This document shows, one piece after another, positions 9,670 to 16,842 of a DNA stretch of 64,000 nucleotides. Numbering within the stretch: position 1 is the first letter of the stretch; each line of letters starts with the position of its first letter. The stretch is from Pseudarthrobacter sp. NamE5 (GTDB lineage Bacteria > Actinomycetota > Actinomycetes > Actinomycetales > Micrococcaceae), in NCBI RefSeq assembly GCF_005796225.1, contig NZ_VAHO01000007.1, positions 1-64,000 of the forward strand. Direction: 5' to 3'. Both the position numbers and the translations under genes were made by a program. The notes under the pieces are model-generated. The model was not told the DNA's origin. It was given only the letters and a program-made list of their open reading frames with translations, and made no database searches.

Positions 9670-9706
9670 AACTTCCAGTCCTTACCCGAATCAGAAAGCA
9701 GTTCCT

Positions 9707-11533
9707 TTGGCACACCTTCTTGGCGGCGAAAACCTGACGGTTTCCTACGCGACCCGCACCGTCTTGGACGGCCTCACCCTGGGACTCGAAGAGGGTGACA
9801 GGATCGGCATGGTGGGCCGCAACGGTGACGGCAAGTCAACCCTGATGCGGCTGCTGGCCTTGCGCTCCACACCCGACTCCGGCCGTGTCACCAAGCGGGG
9901 TGACGTCAACATTGGCTATTTGGACCAAAGCGATGTGCTCGACGGCGACCTGACCGTGGGTGCAGCGATCGTGGGGGACCAGGCGGACTACGAGTGGGCG
10001 AGGAACCCGCGGATCCGGGAGATTATGGGCGGGCTGGTGTCCGACGTCGACTGGCACGCCAACGTGCACGCCCTGTCCGGTGGACAGAAGCGCCGGGTGG
10101 CGCTGGCGAAACTGCTGATTGAGGACCACGACGTCATCATGCTGGACGAGCCCACCAACCACCTTGATGTCGAGGGGGTTGCCTGGCTTGCCCGGCACCT
10201 GAAGTCGCGCTGGCGGGCCAACCAGGGTGCCTTCCTGGTGGTGACCCACGACCGCTGGTTCCTGGATGAAGTCTGCACCAAGACCTGGGAAGTGCATGAC
10301 GGCATTGTTGACCCCTTTGATGGAGGTTATGCCGCGTACGTGCTCGCCCGTGCCGAACGCGACCGGATGGCGTCTGTGGTGGAGAGCAAACGCCAGCAGC
10401 TGGTTAAAAAGGAGTTGGCGTGGTTGCGCCGCGGTGCACCGGCCCGTACCTCCAAGCCAAAGTTCCGCATCGAGGCCGCCAACGCCCTCATCGAGGACGT
10501 CCCCGCGCCCCGCGATTCCATGGCCCTGAGCAAGATGGCCACAGCACGCCTGGGCAAAGATGTGCTGGACCTGGAGAACGTCTCCCTGAACTTCCGGGGC
10601 GGCGACGACGGCCGGAAGCTTTTCGACAACATCACCCTGCGCCTTGCCCCCGGCGAACGCCTGGGCCTGGTGGGCGTCAACGGCGCCGGCAAGACGACGC
10701 TCCTGAAACTGCTCAACGGGGAGATCACGCCGGACGCGGGGAAGCTCAAGCGGGGCAAGACAGTGGTGACCGCGGTGCTCACCCAGGAGGTCAAGGAGCT
10801 CGACGACGTCGCCGACCTGCGTGTCATCGAGGTGATCGAGCGGGAAAAGCGCTCCTTCAGCGTGGGCGGCAGGGAGTTCACGGCCGGACAGCTAGTGGAG
10901 CAGCTTGGCTTTACCAACCAGAAGCAGTGGACACCGGTCAAGGACCTGTCCGGCGGCGAGCGGCGCCGCCTGCAGCTCCTGCGGCTGCTCGTAGGGGAGC
11001 CCAACGTGCTGATGCTGGACGAGCCCACCAACGACCTGGACACTGACACCCTCGCCGCCGTCGAGGACGTGCTCGATGGCTGGCCCGGCACCCTGGTGGT
11101 CGTCAGCCACGACCGGTACCTGCTGGAACGCGTCACCGACCACCAGATGGCCCTGCTCGGCGACGGCAAGCTCCGCGGGCTGCCCGGCGGAGTGGACCAG
11201 TACCTCGAGCTCCGGGAAGCGGCGCTGGCCGGTTCCACCGTCACCGGCGGCGGAAACCCGGTCACCAGCGGAGGGGGAGCCCTCGCCGACACCGGGACCG
11301 GACCCTCCGAAGCCGAAAAACGGGAAGCCCGCAAGGCCCTCAACAGGATTGAGCGCCAGCTCAAAAAGCTGGACCAGCAGGAGAAGAAACTCCACGACGA
11401 CATGGTCAAGAGCACCGAAAAGTCCGACTTCGATGCCCTCGCCGAACTGAACAAGCAGCTCAAGGACCTGGCCGACGAAAAGGACGCCCTGGAACTGGAG
11501 TGGCTGGAGTCCTCAGAACTCCTGGGCGACTGA
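9707..11533 (+). CDS. ABC-F family ATP-binding protein (Uup-like)
   Basis: A 608-aa soluble protein with two ABC ATPase domains and no membrane segments. Domain 1 has Walker A GRNGDGKST, signature LSGGQKRR and Walker B IMLDEPTNHLD. Domain 2 has Walker A GVNGAGKTT, signature LSGGERRR and LMLDEPTNDLD. The C-terminal 80 residues are a charged coiled coil (about 540-608), as in Uup-type ABC-F proteins. ABC-F proteins act on ribosomes or, for Uup, on branched DNA intermediates; which applies here cannot be told. The start is the TTG at 9707 with a GAAAG box upstream; an earlier ATG at 9554 lies inside ispE. Confidence 0.88.
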   Translation: MAHLLGGENLTVSYATRTVLDGLTLGLEEGDRIGMVGRNGDGKSTLMRLLALRSTPDSGRVTKRGDVNIGYLDQSDVLDGDLTVGAAIVGDQADYEWARNPRIREIMGGLVSDVDWHANVHALSGGQKRRVALAKLLIEDHDVIMLDEPTNHLDVEGVAWLARHLKSRWRANQGAFLVVTHDRWFLDEVCTKTWEVHDGIVDPFDGGYAAYVLARAERDRMASVVESKRQQLVKKELAWLRRGAPARTSKPKFRIEAANALIEDVPAPRDSMALSKMATARLGKDVLDLENVSLNFRGGDDGRKLFDNITLRLAPGERLGLVGVNGAGKTTLLKLLNGEITPDAGKLKRGKTVVTAVLTQEVKELDDVADLRVIEVIEREKRSFSVGGREFTAGQLVEQLGFTNQKQWTPVKDLSGGERRRLQLLRLLVGEPNVLMLDEPTNDLDTDTLAAVEDVLDGWPGTLVVVSHDRYLLERVTDHQMALLGDGKLRGLPGGVDQYLELREAALAGSTVTGGGNPVTSGGGALADTGTGPSEAEKREARKALNRIERQLKKLDQQEKKLHDDMVKSTEKSDFDALAELNKQLKDLADEKDALELEWLESSELLGD

Positions 11534-11572
11534 CGAAGGTGACGCCTGCACGAGCGGCGCAGGGGACCTTCG
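11534..11572 (+). terminator. Hairpin after the ABC-F gene
   Basis: CGAAGGT (11534-11540) pairs with ACCTTCG (11566-11572), and an inner CCTGC/GCAGG stem lies between. It begins directly after the stop codon. No T-run follows. Confidence 0.45.
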
Positions 11573-11688
11573 CGTAGGAGCGCATCGCGGCGCATCGGGC
11601 GCCGGAGGTCGCCCAGCGACCGCAGGTGCCCCTATGCGTCGTGTCTAAGCGACGGCGAAGGGCTTCTGTACCGCGAAGGCGACCAGGC

Positions 11689-12315
11689 CTAAGGCTCAGA
11701 CTTCAGCTCCGGATCCTTCTTGAGGCCCGTCAGGCCGTTCCAGGCAAGGTTGACCAGGTGCGCAGCGACGGTGTGCTTGTCGGGCTGGCGGCTGTCCTGC
11801 CACCATTGGCCGGTCATGGCCACCATGCCCACGAGCATCTGGGCGTACATGGCGCCGTCCTCGCCGCTGAATCCGCGGCGGGAGAATTCGTCGGAGAGTA
11901 TGTGTTCAACGCGTGCTGTGACGTGGGAGAGCAGGGTGGAGAAGGCGCCTTCGGGTTGTGACGGCGGTGCGTCCCGCATCAGGATGCGGAAGCCGTCGGT
12001 GCGGTCCTCGATATAGGTCAGCAGGGCAAGGGCGGCGCGCTCCACCAGCACGCGCGGTTTCGCCTCCTCCGTGAGGGCGGCGTTGATGGAGTCCAAGAGC
12101 GTCCTGAACTCGTAGTCCACCACCTGGGTGTACAGCCCTTCCTTGGAGCCGAAGTGTTCGTAGATGACCGGCTTGGACACTCCTGCGCACGCCGCGATTT
12201 CTTCAATCGTGGTGCCGTCCAGTCCCCGGACGGCGAAGAGGCCGCGTCCGACGTCGATCAGCTGCTTTCGCCGCTGCAGGCCTGTCATCCGTGTCCGCGG
12301 AGGGTTGTTGCTCAC
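11689..12315 (-). CDS. TetR/AcrR family transcriptional regulator
   Basis: A 208-aa TetR-type regulator. The N-terminal helix-turn-helix is clear: RRKQLIDVGRGLFAVRGLDGTTIEEIAACAGVSKPVIYEHFGSKEGLY, with the typical IYEHFGSKEGLY recognition end. The C-terminal ligand domain is generic and its effector unknown. The GTG at 12315 (MSNNPPRTR) is chosen because it has GATGG upstream and normal TetR length; a frame open to 12606 runs across the tRNA gene and is not credible. It lies opposite glmU and the tRNA; no obvious target is adjacent. Confidence 0.88.
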   Translation of the reverse strand: MSNNPPRTRMTGLQRRKQLIDVGRGLFAVRGLDGTTIEEIAACAGVSKPVIYEHFGSKEGLYTQVVDYEFRTLLDSINAALTEEAKPRVLVERAALALLTYIEDRTDGFRILMRDAPPSQPEGAFSTLLSHVTARVEHILSDEFSRRGFSGEDGAMYAQMLVGMVAMTGQWWQDSRQPDKHTVAAHLVNLAWNGLTGLKKDPELKSEP

Positions 12316-12451
12316 ATTTCCATCATGCCCTACCGGTGCACGCCCGCATTCCGGGGTGACGGGCCCCGGCACGCGGGGCCCGTGTCGCGCGCCGCCCCAA
12401 ACCCGTGGCAAAATAAGGACTTGTGCCCAGGGCCTTGCGCCTCCGGCATGG

Positions 12452-12523
12452 TCCGCTCTGGTGTAACGGCAGCACCCCGGCCTTTGGAGCCGTGGAGTAT
12501 AGGTTCGAATCCTATGGGCGGAA
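12452..12523 (+). tRNA. tRNA-Gln (anticodon TTG)
   Basis: A 72-nt cloverleaf. Acceptor arms TCCGCTC and GGGCGGA pair with one G-T wobble. The anticodon loop reads CTTTGGA, giving TTG. The T arm is ATAGG-TTCGAAT-CCTAT, and the discriminator base is A. CCA is not encoded. It lies about 100 nt upstream of glmU. Confidence 0.93.
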
Positions 12524-12623
12524 CTGCTGTGCGTGGAGCGTTCAGTAGGATGACATCCGGTGCCGCCCGCAAGAGGGCCGGGCACCTCCAGCGCCAGCGC
12601 AACCAAGCAAGGAGAGCCCGTAC

Positions 12624-14102
12624 GTGATCCCCGAGAATGCCGGCCCGGCCGCAGTTATCGTCCTGGCGGCAGGCGCCGGTACCCGGATGAAGTCGCGGAC
12701 TCCCAAGATCCTCCATGAGATCGGCGGCAGGTCGATGGTGGGCCACGCCCTCCTGGCAGCCCGCAGCATCAACCCCCGCCAGCTGGCAATTGTGGTCCGC
12801 CACGAACGCGACCTCGTGGCAGGGCATGTCTCGAAGCTGGACCCTGCTGCCGTGATCGTGGACCAGGACGACGTTCCGGGCACCGGCCGCGCCGTTGAGG
12901 TCGCCCTGCAGGCACTCGATGCCGAGCAGGAGCTCACCGGGACCGTCGTGGTGACCTACGGCGACGTGCCGTTGCTGTCCGGGGAGCTGCTCGCTGAACT
13001 CGTGGCCACCCATGAGCGCGAAGCGAATGCCGTGACGGTCCTGACCGCAGTCCTCGACGACGCCACAGGGTATGGCCGGATCCTGCGCGGGGAGGACGGA
13101 ACCGTTACCGGCATCCGGGAGCACAAGGATTCCTCAGAGGCGGAGCGGTTCATCCGGGAAGTGAATTCAGGCATTTACGCCTTTGACGCCGCGGTCCTCC
13201 GTGGCGCACTGGGCCACGTCACCACGGACAACTCGCAGGGTGAGAAGTACCTCACCGACGTGCTGGGACTGGCCCGCAAGGCGGGCGGCCGCGTTGCCGC
13301 CGTCGTCACCGCCGACCGCTGGCAGGTGGAAGGCGCCAATGACCGCGTCCAGCTCGCCGCCCTCGGAGCCGAACTGAACCGCCGTACCGTCGAAGCATGG
13401 ATGCGCGCCGGCGTTACCGTGGTCGATCCCGCCACCACTTGGATCGACTCCTCAGTCATTTTGGACGAGGACGTCCGCATCCTGCCCAACACGCAGCTGC
13501 ACGGTGCCACCACCGTGGCGAGGGACGCCGTCGTCGGTCCCGACACCACCCTGACGGACGTCACCATCGGCGAGGGTGCAAAGGTCACCCGCACGCATGG
13601 TTCCGGTGCCGCCATTGGAGCCGGCGCCGCCGTCGGGCCCTTTACCTACCTCCGCCCGGGCACGGTCCTGGGCGAGACCGGCAAGATCGGCGCTTTCTAT
13701 GAAACCAAGAACGTGACCATCGGCCGCGGCTCCAAGCTGTCCCACCTCGGCTACGCCGGCGATGCCGAAATCGGCGAGGACACCAACATCGGCTGCGGCA
13801 ACATCACGGCAAATTACGACGGCGAGAAGAAGCACCGCACGGTCATCGGCTCGGGCGTCCGTACAGGTTCCAACACGGTCTTCGTTGCCCCGGTCACCGT
13901 GGGGGACGGCGCCTACAGCGGCGCCGGCGCGGTGATCCGCAAGGACGTGCCCCCGGGTGCGCTTGCGCTGACTGTTGCCGCCCAGCGCAACACGGAAGGC
14001 TGGGTCGCCGCCCACCGGCCGGGAACCCGGTCCGCTGAACTGGCAGAGGCGGCCTCCACCGACTCCTCAAGTACCCCGGCATCTACAGAAGAGGGCAAGT
14101 AA
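12624..14102 (+). CDS. glmU: Bifunctional UDP-GlcNAc pyrophosphorylase / GlcN-1-P acetyltransferase
   Basis: A 492-aa two-domain enzyme making UDP-N-acetylglucosamine for peptidoglycan. The N-terminal nucleotidyltransferase has LAAGAGTRMKSRTPKILHEIGG, and TYGDVPLL is the usual metal-binding region. The C-terminal half is a left-handed beta-helix of hexapeptide repeats with the acetyltransferase segment GYAGDAEIGEDTNIGCGNITANYDGEKKH. The GTG start at 12624 has AAGGAGAG about 7 nt upstream. The C-terminus has a Ser/Thr-rich tail. prs begins 2 nt after the stop, so they form an operon. Confidence 0.95.
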   Translation: MIPENAGPAAVIVLAAGAGTRMKSRTPKILHEIGGRSMVGHALLAARSINPRQLAIVVRHERDLVAGHVSKLDPAAVIVDQDDVPGTGRAVEVALQALDAEQELTGTVVVTYGDVPLLSGELLAELVATHEREANAVTVLTAVLDDATGYGRILRGEDGTVTGIREHKDSSEAERFIREVNSGIYAFDAAVLRGALGHVTTDNSQGEKYLTDVLGLARKAGGRVAAVVTADRWQVEGANDRVQLAALGAELNRRTVEAWMRAGVTVVDPATTWIDSSVILDEDVRILPNTQLHGATTVARDAVVGPDTTLTDVTIGEGAKVTRTHGSGAAIGAGAAVGPFTYLRPGTVLGETGKIGAFYETKNVTIGRGSKLSHLGYAGDAEIGEDTNIGCGNITANYDGEKKHRTVIGSGVRTGSNTVFVAPVTVGDGAYSGAGAVIRKDVPPGALALTVAAQRNTEGWVAAHRPGTRSAELAEAASTDSSSTPASTEEGK

Positions 14103-14104
14103 CC

Positions 14105-15085
14105 ATGAGCGAAATTACGGCGCGCGGCGAGAAGAAGCTGGTGCTCGCCACCGGGCGGGCACACCCGGAGCTGGCCCGGGAGATCGCCAAGGAACTCGGT
14201 ACGGACCTGCTGCCCGTGGATGCCTACGACTTCGCCAACGGCGAGATCTACGTCCGTGCTGGCGAGAGCGTCCGCGGTACCGATGCCTTCGTCATCCAGG
14301 CACACCCGGCCCCGCTGAACAACTGGCTGATGGAACAGCTGATCATGATCGATTCGCTGAAGCGTGCATCGGCCAAGCGCATTACGGTTGTCTCACCGTT
14401 CTACCCCTACGCGCGCCAGGACAAGAAGGGCCGCGGGCGTGAGCCCATCTCCGCCCGGCTGGTGGCGGACCTATACCGCACCGCAGGCGCCGACCGGATC
14501 ATGAGCGTTGACCTGCACACCTCGCAGATCCAGGGTTTCTTCGACGGCCCGGTTGACCACCTGATGGCCATCCCGTTGCTCGCCGACTACATCCGCACCC
14601 GGGTGGAGGCAGAGAACATCACGGTCGTCTCCCCGGACACCGGACGCGTCCGGGTTGCCGAACAGTGGGCTGAGCGCCTGGGCGGCGCGCCGCTGGCGTT
14701 CGTACACAAGATGCGCGACCTGACGGTGCCGAACCAAGCGGTTTCCAAGACCGTGGTGGGCCAGATCGAAGGACGCACATGCGTCTTGATCGACGACATG
14801 ATCGACACCGGCGGCACCATCTCCGGCGCCGTCCAGGTGCTGAAGAACGCCGGCGCCAAGGATGTCATCATTGCCGCCACCCATGCCGTTTTCTCCGACC
14901 CTGCCGCCCGGCGGCTCTCGGAGTCGGGTGCCCGTGAAGTAGTGGTCACCAATACCCTGCCGCTCACCGCGGCACAGCGGTTCCCGCAGCTGACGGTGCT
15001 CTCCATCGCACCGCTGATCGCGCGCGCTGTCCGTGAGGTATTCGACGACGGTTCTGTCACCAGCCTGTTCGACGGCAACGCCTGA
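14105..15085 (+). CDS. prs: Ribose-phosphate pyrophosphokinase
   Basis: A 326-aa PRPP synthetase, which transfers pyrophosphate from ATP to ribose-5-phosphate for nucleotide, histidine and tryptophan synthesis. The family motifs are present: FANGEIYVR, PFYPYARQDKKGRGREPISA, SVDLHTSQIQGFFD, and the PRPP-binding loop VLIDDMIDTGGTISGA. Length is normal. It follows glmU by 2 nt. Confidence 0.96.
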   Translation: MSEITARGEKKLVLATGRAHPELAREIAKELGTDLLPVDAYDFANGEIYVRAGESVRGTDAFVIQAHPAPLNNWLMEQLIMIDSLKRASAKRITVVSPFYPYARQDKKGRGREPISARLVADLYRTAGADRIMSVDLHTSQIQGFFDGPVDHLMAIPLLADYIRTRVEAENITVVSPDTGRVRVAEQWAERLGGAPLAFVHKMRDLTVPNQAVSKTVVGQIEGRTCVLIDDMIDTGGTISGAVQVLKNAGAKDVIIAATHAVFSDPAARRLSESGAREVVVTNTLPLTAAQRFPQLTVLSIAPLIARAVREVFDDGSVTSLFDGNA

Positions 15086-15133
15086 GGCCTGAGCCGGCGA
15101 TGGCCCGGCGCCTGGGTGCACGCCGGCAGCGCT

Positions 15134-15159
15134 CCCTGGGCGGGCTTGCGGGCCCAGGG
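15134..15159 (+). terminator. Hairpin downstream of prs
   Basis: An 8-bp stem (15134-15141 with 15152-15159) and a 10-nt loop lie 50 nt after prs. A short GGCA/TGCC outer stem and a TTTT at 15174 follow. Plausible but not strong. Confidence 0.45.
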
Positions 15160-15175
15160 TGCCGACGGGACCGTT

Positions 15176-15205
15176 TTCAGTAAACGGGCGCCGCACTGGT
15201 AAACT
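15176..15205 (+). promoter_or_regulatory. rplY: Putative rplY promoter
   Basis: TTCAGT (15176-15181) and TAAACT (15200-15205) are separated by 18 nt. CCGTTT/AAACGG (15171-15176 and 15182-15187) forms a small dyad over the -35 region. Transcription from here would give a leader of about 180 nt. Confidence 0.4.
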
Positions 15206-15226
15206 CTTCAGCGATACCTTGGCGAG

Positions 15227-15350
15227 GGAGAGCAACCGGGAAACCGGTTTGCAGGTCTCCGTTATCGACTGGGTCTGATCTGCCCTTCCCCTGAAGGGCT
15301 GCCTTCTTGAAGGGCTGCCTTGTGCCGCCCGGCGTTGAAGGTCGCAACAG
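15227..15350 (+). promoter_or_regulatory. Structured 5' leader of rplY
   Basis: The leader has a stem-loop at 15227-15260: GGAGA/TCTCC, a 3-nt bulge, then an 8-bp stem capped by a GAAA tetraloop. A second stem pairs GCCCTTC (15282-15288) with GAAGGGC (15293-15299). An identical copy of that right arm (15309-15315) lies 16 nt further on, inside a 14-nt direct repeat (TGAAGGGCTGCCTT at 15292 and 15308), so the left arm has two alternative partners. A short AGGTC/GACCT hairpin follows at about 15338. An autoregulatory leader is inferred; no known RNA family was recognised. Confidence 0.45.
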
Positions 15351-15395
15351 ACCTCCGCCCTTGCTGAACACCGTTTAGTCTTCAAGGAGATTTCC

Positions 15396-16019
15396 ATGTC
15401 TGAGCAGAAGCTCGCAGCAGAAGTACGCACTGAATTCGGCAAGGGCTATGCCCGCCGCGCCCGGATGGCCAACCTCATCCCCGCTGTGATCTACGGCCAC
15501 GGTGCAGACCCCATCCACGTCACCCTGCCCGCCAAGGCCACCACCCTGGCCGTCCGGACCCCCAACGCCCTGCTGTCCCTGGACATCAACGGCGAAGGCC
15601 ACCTGGCCCTGGTAAAGGATGTCCAGCGCGACCCGATCAAGCAGATCATCGAGCACATCGATCTCCTGACCGTCCGCCAGGGCGAAAAGGTCACGGTCGA
15701 GGTCCCGGTCCACGTTGAAGGCGAAACCGCCCCCGGCACTGTGCACAACCTCGAACTGACCACGGTTTCCGTTGAGGCTGAGGCTACCCACCTGCCCGAG
15801 ACCCTGGCCGTCAGCATCGAAGGCCGCGCCGCCGGTGAGCACATCCACGCTTCCGACCTGGCACTGCCCAAGGGTACCGCCCTGCTGACTGACGCCGAGG
15901 CCCTCGTGGTGAACATCTCCGAGGCCACCGCGACCGAGGAAGAGGGCGCCACCGAAGGTGGCGAAGCCGTTTCCGGCGAAGCTTCCGAAGCTGCTGAGGA
16001 AGCTCCCGCAGCCGAGTAA
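15396..16019 (+). CDS. rplY: 50S ribosomal protein L25 (general stress protein Ctc type)
   Basis: A 207-aa long-form L25/TL5/CTC protein. The N-terminal 5S rRNA-binding domain is typical (LAAEVRTEFGKGYARRARMANLIPAVIYGHG, then HLALVKDVQRDPIKQIIEHIDLL). The C-terminal beta domain carries EKVTVEVPVHVEGE, and an acidic Glu/Ala-rich tail ends the protein. AAGGAG lies about 8 nt before the ATG. It is preceded by an unusually long leader and followed by a strong terminator, so it is probably transcribed alone. Confidence 0.95.
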   Translation: MSEQKLAAEVRTEFGKGYARRARMANLIPAVIYGHGADPIHVTLPAKATTLAVRTPNALLSLDINGEGHLALVKDVQRDPIKQIIEHIDLLTVRQGEKVTVEVPVHVEGETAPGTVHNLELTTVSVEAEATHLPETLAVSIEGRAAGEHIHASDLALPKGTALLTDAEALVVNISEATATEEEGATEGGEAVSGEASEAAEEAPAAE

Positions 16020-16034
16020 TCACCCGGTATTCCT

Positions 16035-16068
16035 GCAGTGGCCGGACCCAACAGGGTCCGGCCACTGC
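16035..16068 (+). terminator. Terminator of rplY
   Basis: A perfect 15-bp stem (16035-16049 with 16054-16068) closed by an AACA loop lies 16 nt after the stop codon. There is no long T-run, as is common in GC-rich actinobacteria. Confidence 0.75.
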
Positions 16069-16117
16069 CATGTCCGCGGGGCCTTGTGCCAGCGGCATCC
16101 GCCCGTCACCGCCATCT

Positions 16118-16123
16118 TAGGAT
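16118..16123 (+). promoter_or_regulatory. -10 box of a leaderless pth transcript
   Basis: TAGGAT is followed by 6 nt and the ATG at 16130. No ribosome-binding site is present. The arrangement is the same as at ksgA. Confidence 0.6.
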
Positions 16124-16129
16124 TGACCC

Positions 16130-16720
16130 ATGACTGACACCTGGCTGATCGTCGGCCTCGGAAACCCCGGCGTGCAATACCAAGGCAACAGGCACAACGT
16201 CGGCCAGATGGTGCTCGACGAACTTGCAGCCCGGATGGGCGCCGGTTTCAGAAGCCACAAGGCCCGTGCCCAGGTTCTCGAAGGACGCCTAGGCATCGGC
16301 GGGCCGCGGGTGGTGCTGGCAAAGCCGATGAGCTACATGAACGTCTCCGGCGGGCCGGTGGCCGCCCTGGCGAACTTCTACGGCATCGCGCCGGACCATG
16401 TGGTGGCAGTGCACGATGAGATCGATATCCCTTTTAATACGGTGAAACTGAAGATTGGCGGGGGAGAAGGCGGCCACAACGGCCTGCGGGACATTTCGAA
16501 GGCACTTGGCACCAAGGATTACCTGCGGGTCAGGGTGGGGGTGGGGCGTCCTCCCGGACGTATGGATACGGCCGATTACGTCTTGCGCGACTTTGGGACT
16601 GCAGAGCTCAAGGAACTGCCATTCCTGCTGGATGAAGCGGCAGACGCGGTCGAAGCCCTGTTGCGCGACGGCCTGACTGCAGCACAGCAGAAATTCCATC
16701 CCGCCAAGTCCCAGGGCTAG
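16130..16720 (+). CDS. pth: Peptidyl-tRNA hydrolase
   Basis: A 196-aa Pth that recycles peptidyl-tRNA released by stalled ribosomes. The N-terminal motif [23 protein letters not shown] includes the catalytic His. [45 protein letters not shown] and [18 protein letters not shown] are all canonical. Length is normal. It follows rplY, as in many actinobacteria, but has its own leaderless promoter after the rplY terminator. Confidence 0.96.
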   Translation: MTDTWLIVGLGNPGVQYQGNRHNVGQMVLDELAARMGAGFRSHKARAQVLEGRLGIGGPRVVLAKPMSYMNVSGGPVAALANFYGIAPDHVVAVHDEIDIPFNTVKLKIGGGEGGHNGLRDISKALGTKDYLRVRVGVGRPPGRMDTADYVLRDFGTAELKELPFLLDEAADAVEALLRDGLTAAQQKFHPAKSQG

Positions 16721-16778
16721 CACAATCTGAACTTAAAGGTCTTTAGCCCTATTTCCTTGTCTCTGCGACGGGGTAGTC

Positions 16779-16788
16779 TACTTCCTAG
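16779..16788 (+). promoter_or_regulatory. TACTTCCTAG motif upstream of the first LuxR gene
   Basis: TACTTCCTAG lies 54 nt upstream of the start at 16843. A near match, TACTGCCTAC, occurs at 22352-22361 in the gap after the second LuxR gene. A shared operator is possible but unproven. Confidence 0.3.
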
Positions 16789-16805
16789 GCGGGGGAGCAA
16801 TGGGG

Positions 16806-16831
16806 CTACATCCCGCTATAGCGGGATGTAG
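16806..16831 (+). promoter_or_regulatory. 26-bp perfect palindrome before the first LuxR gene
   Basis: Half-site CTACATCCCGCTA is followed at once by its exact reverse complement, ending 11 nt before the ATG at 16843. It touches the GGGGAT ribosome-binding site. It may be a dimer operator, or an mRNA hairpin limiting translation. Confidence 0.6.
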
Positions 16832-16842
16832 GGGATAAGTTC

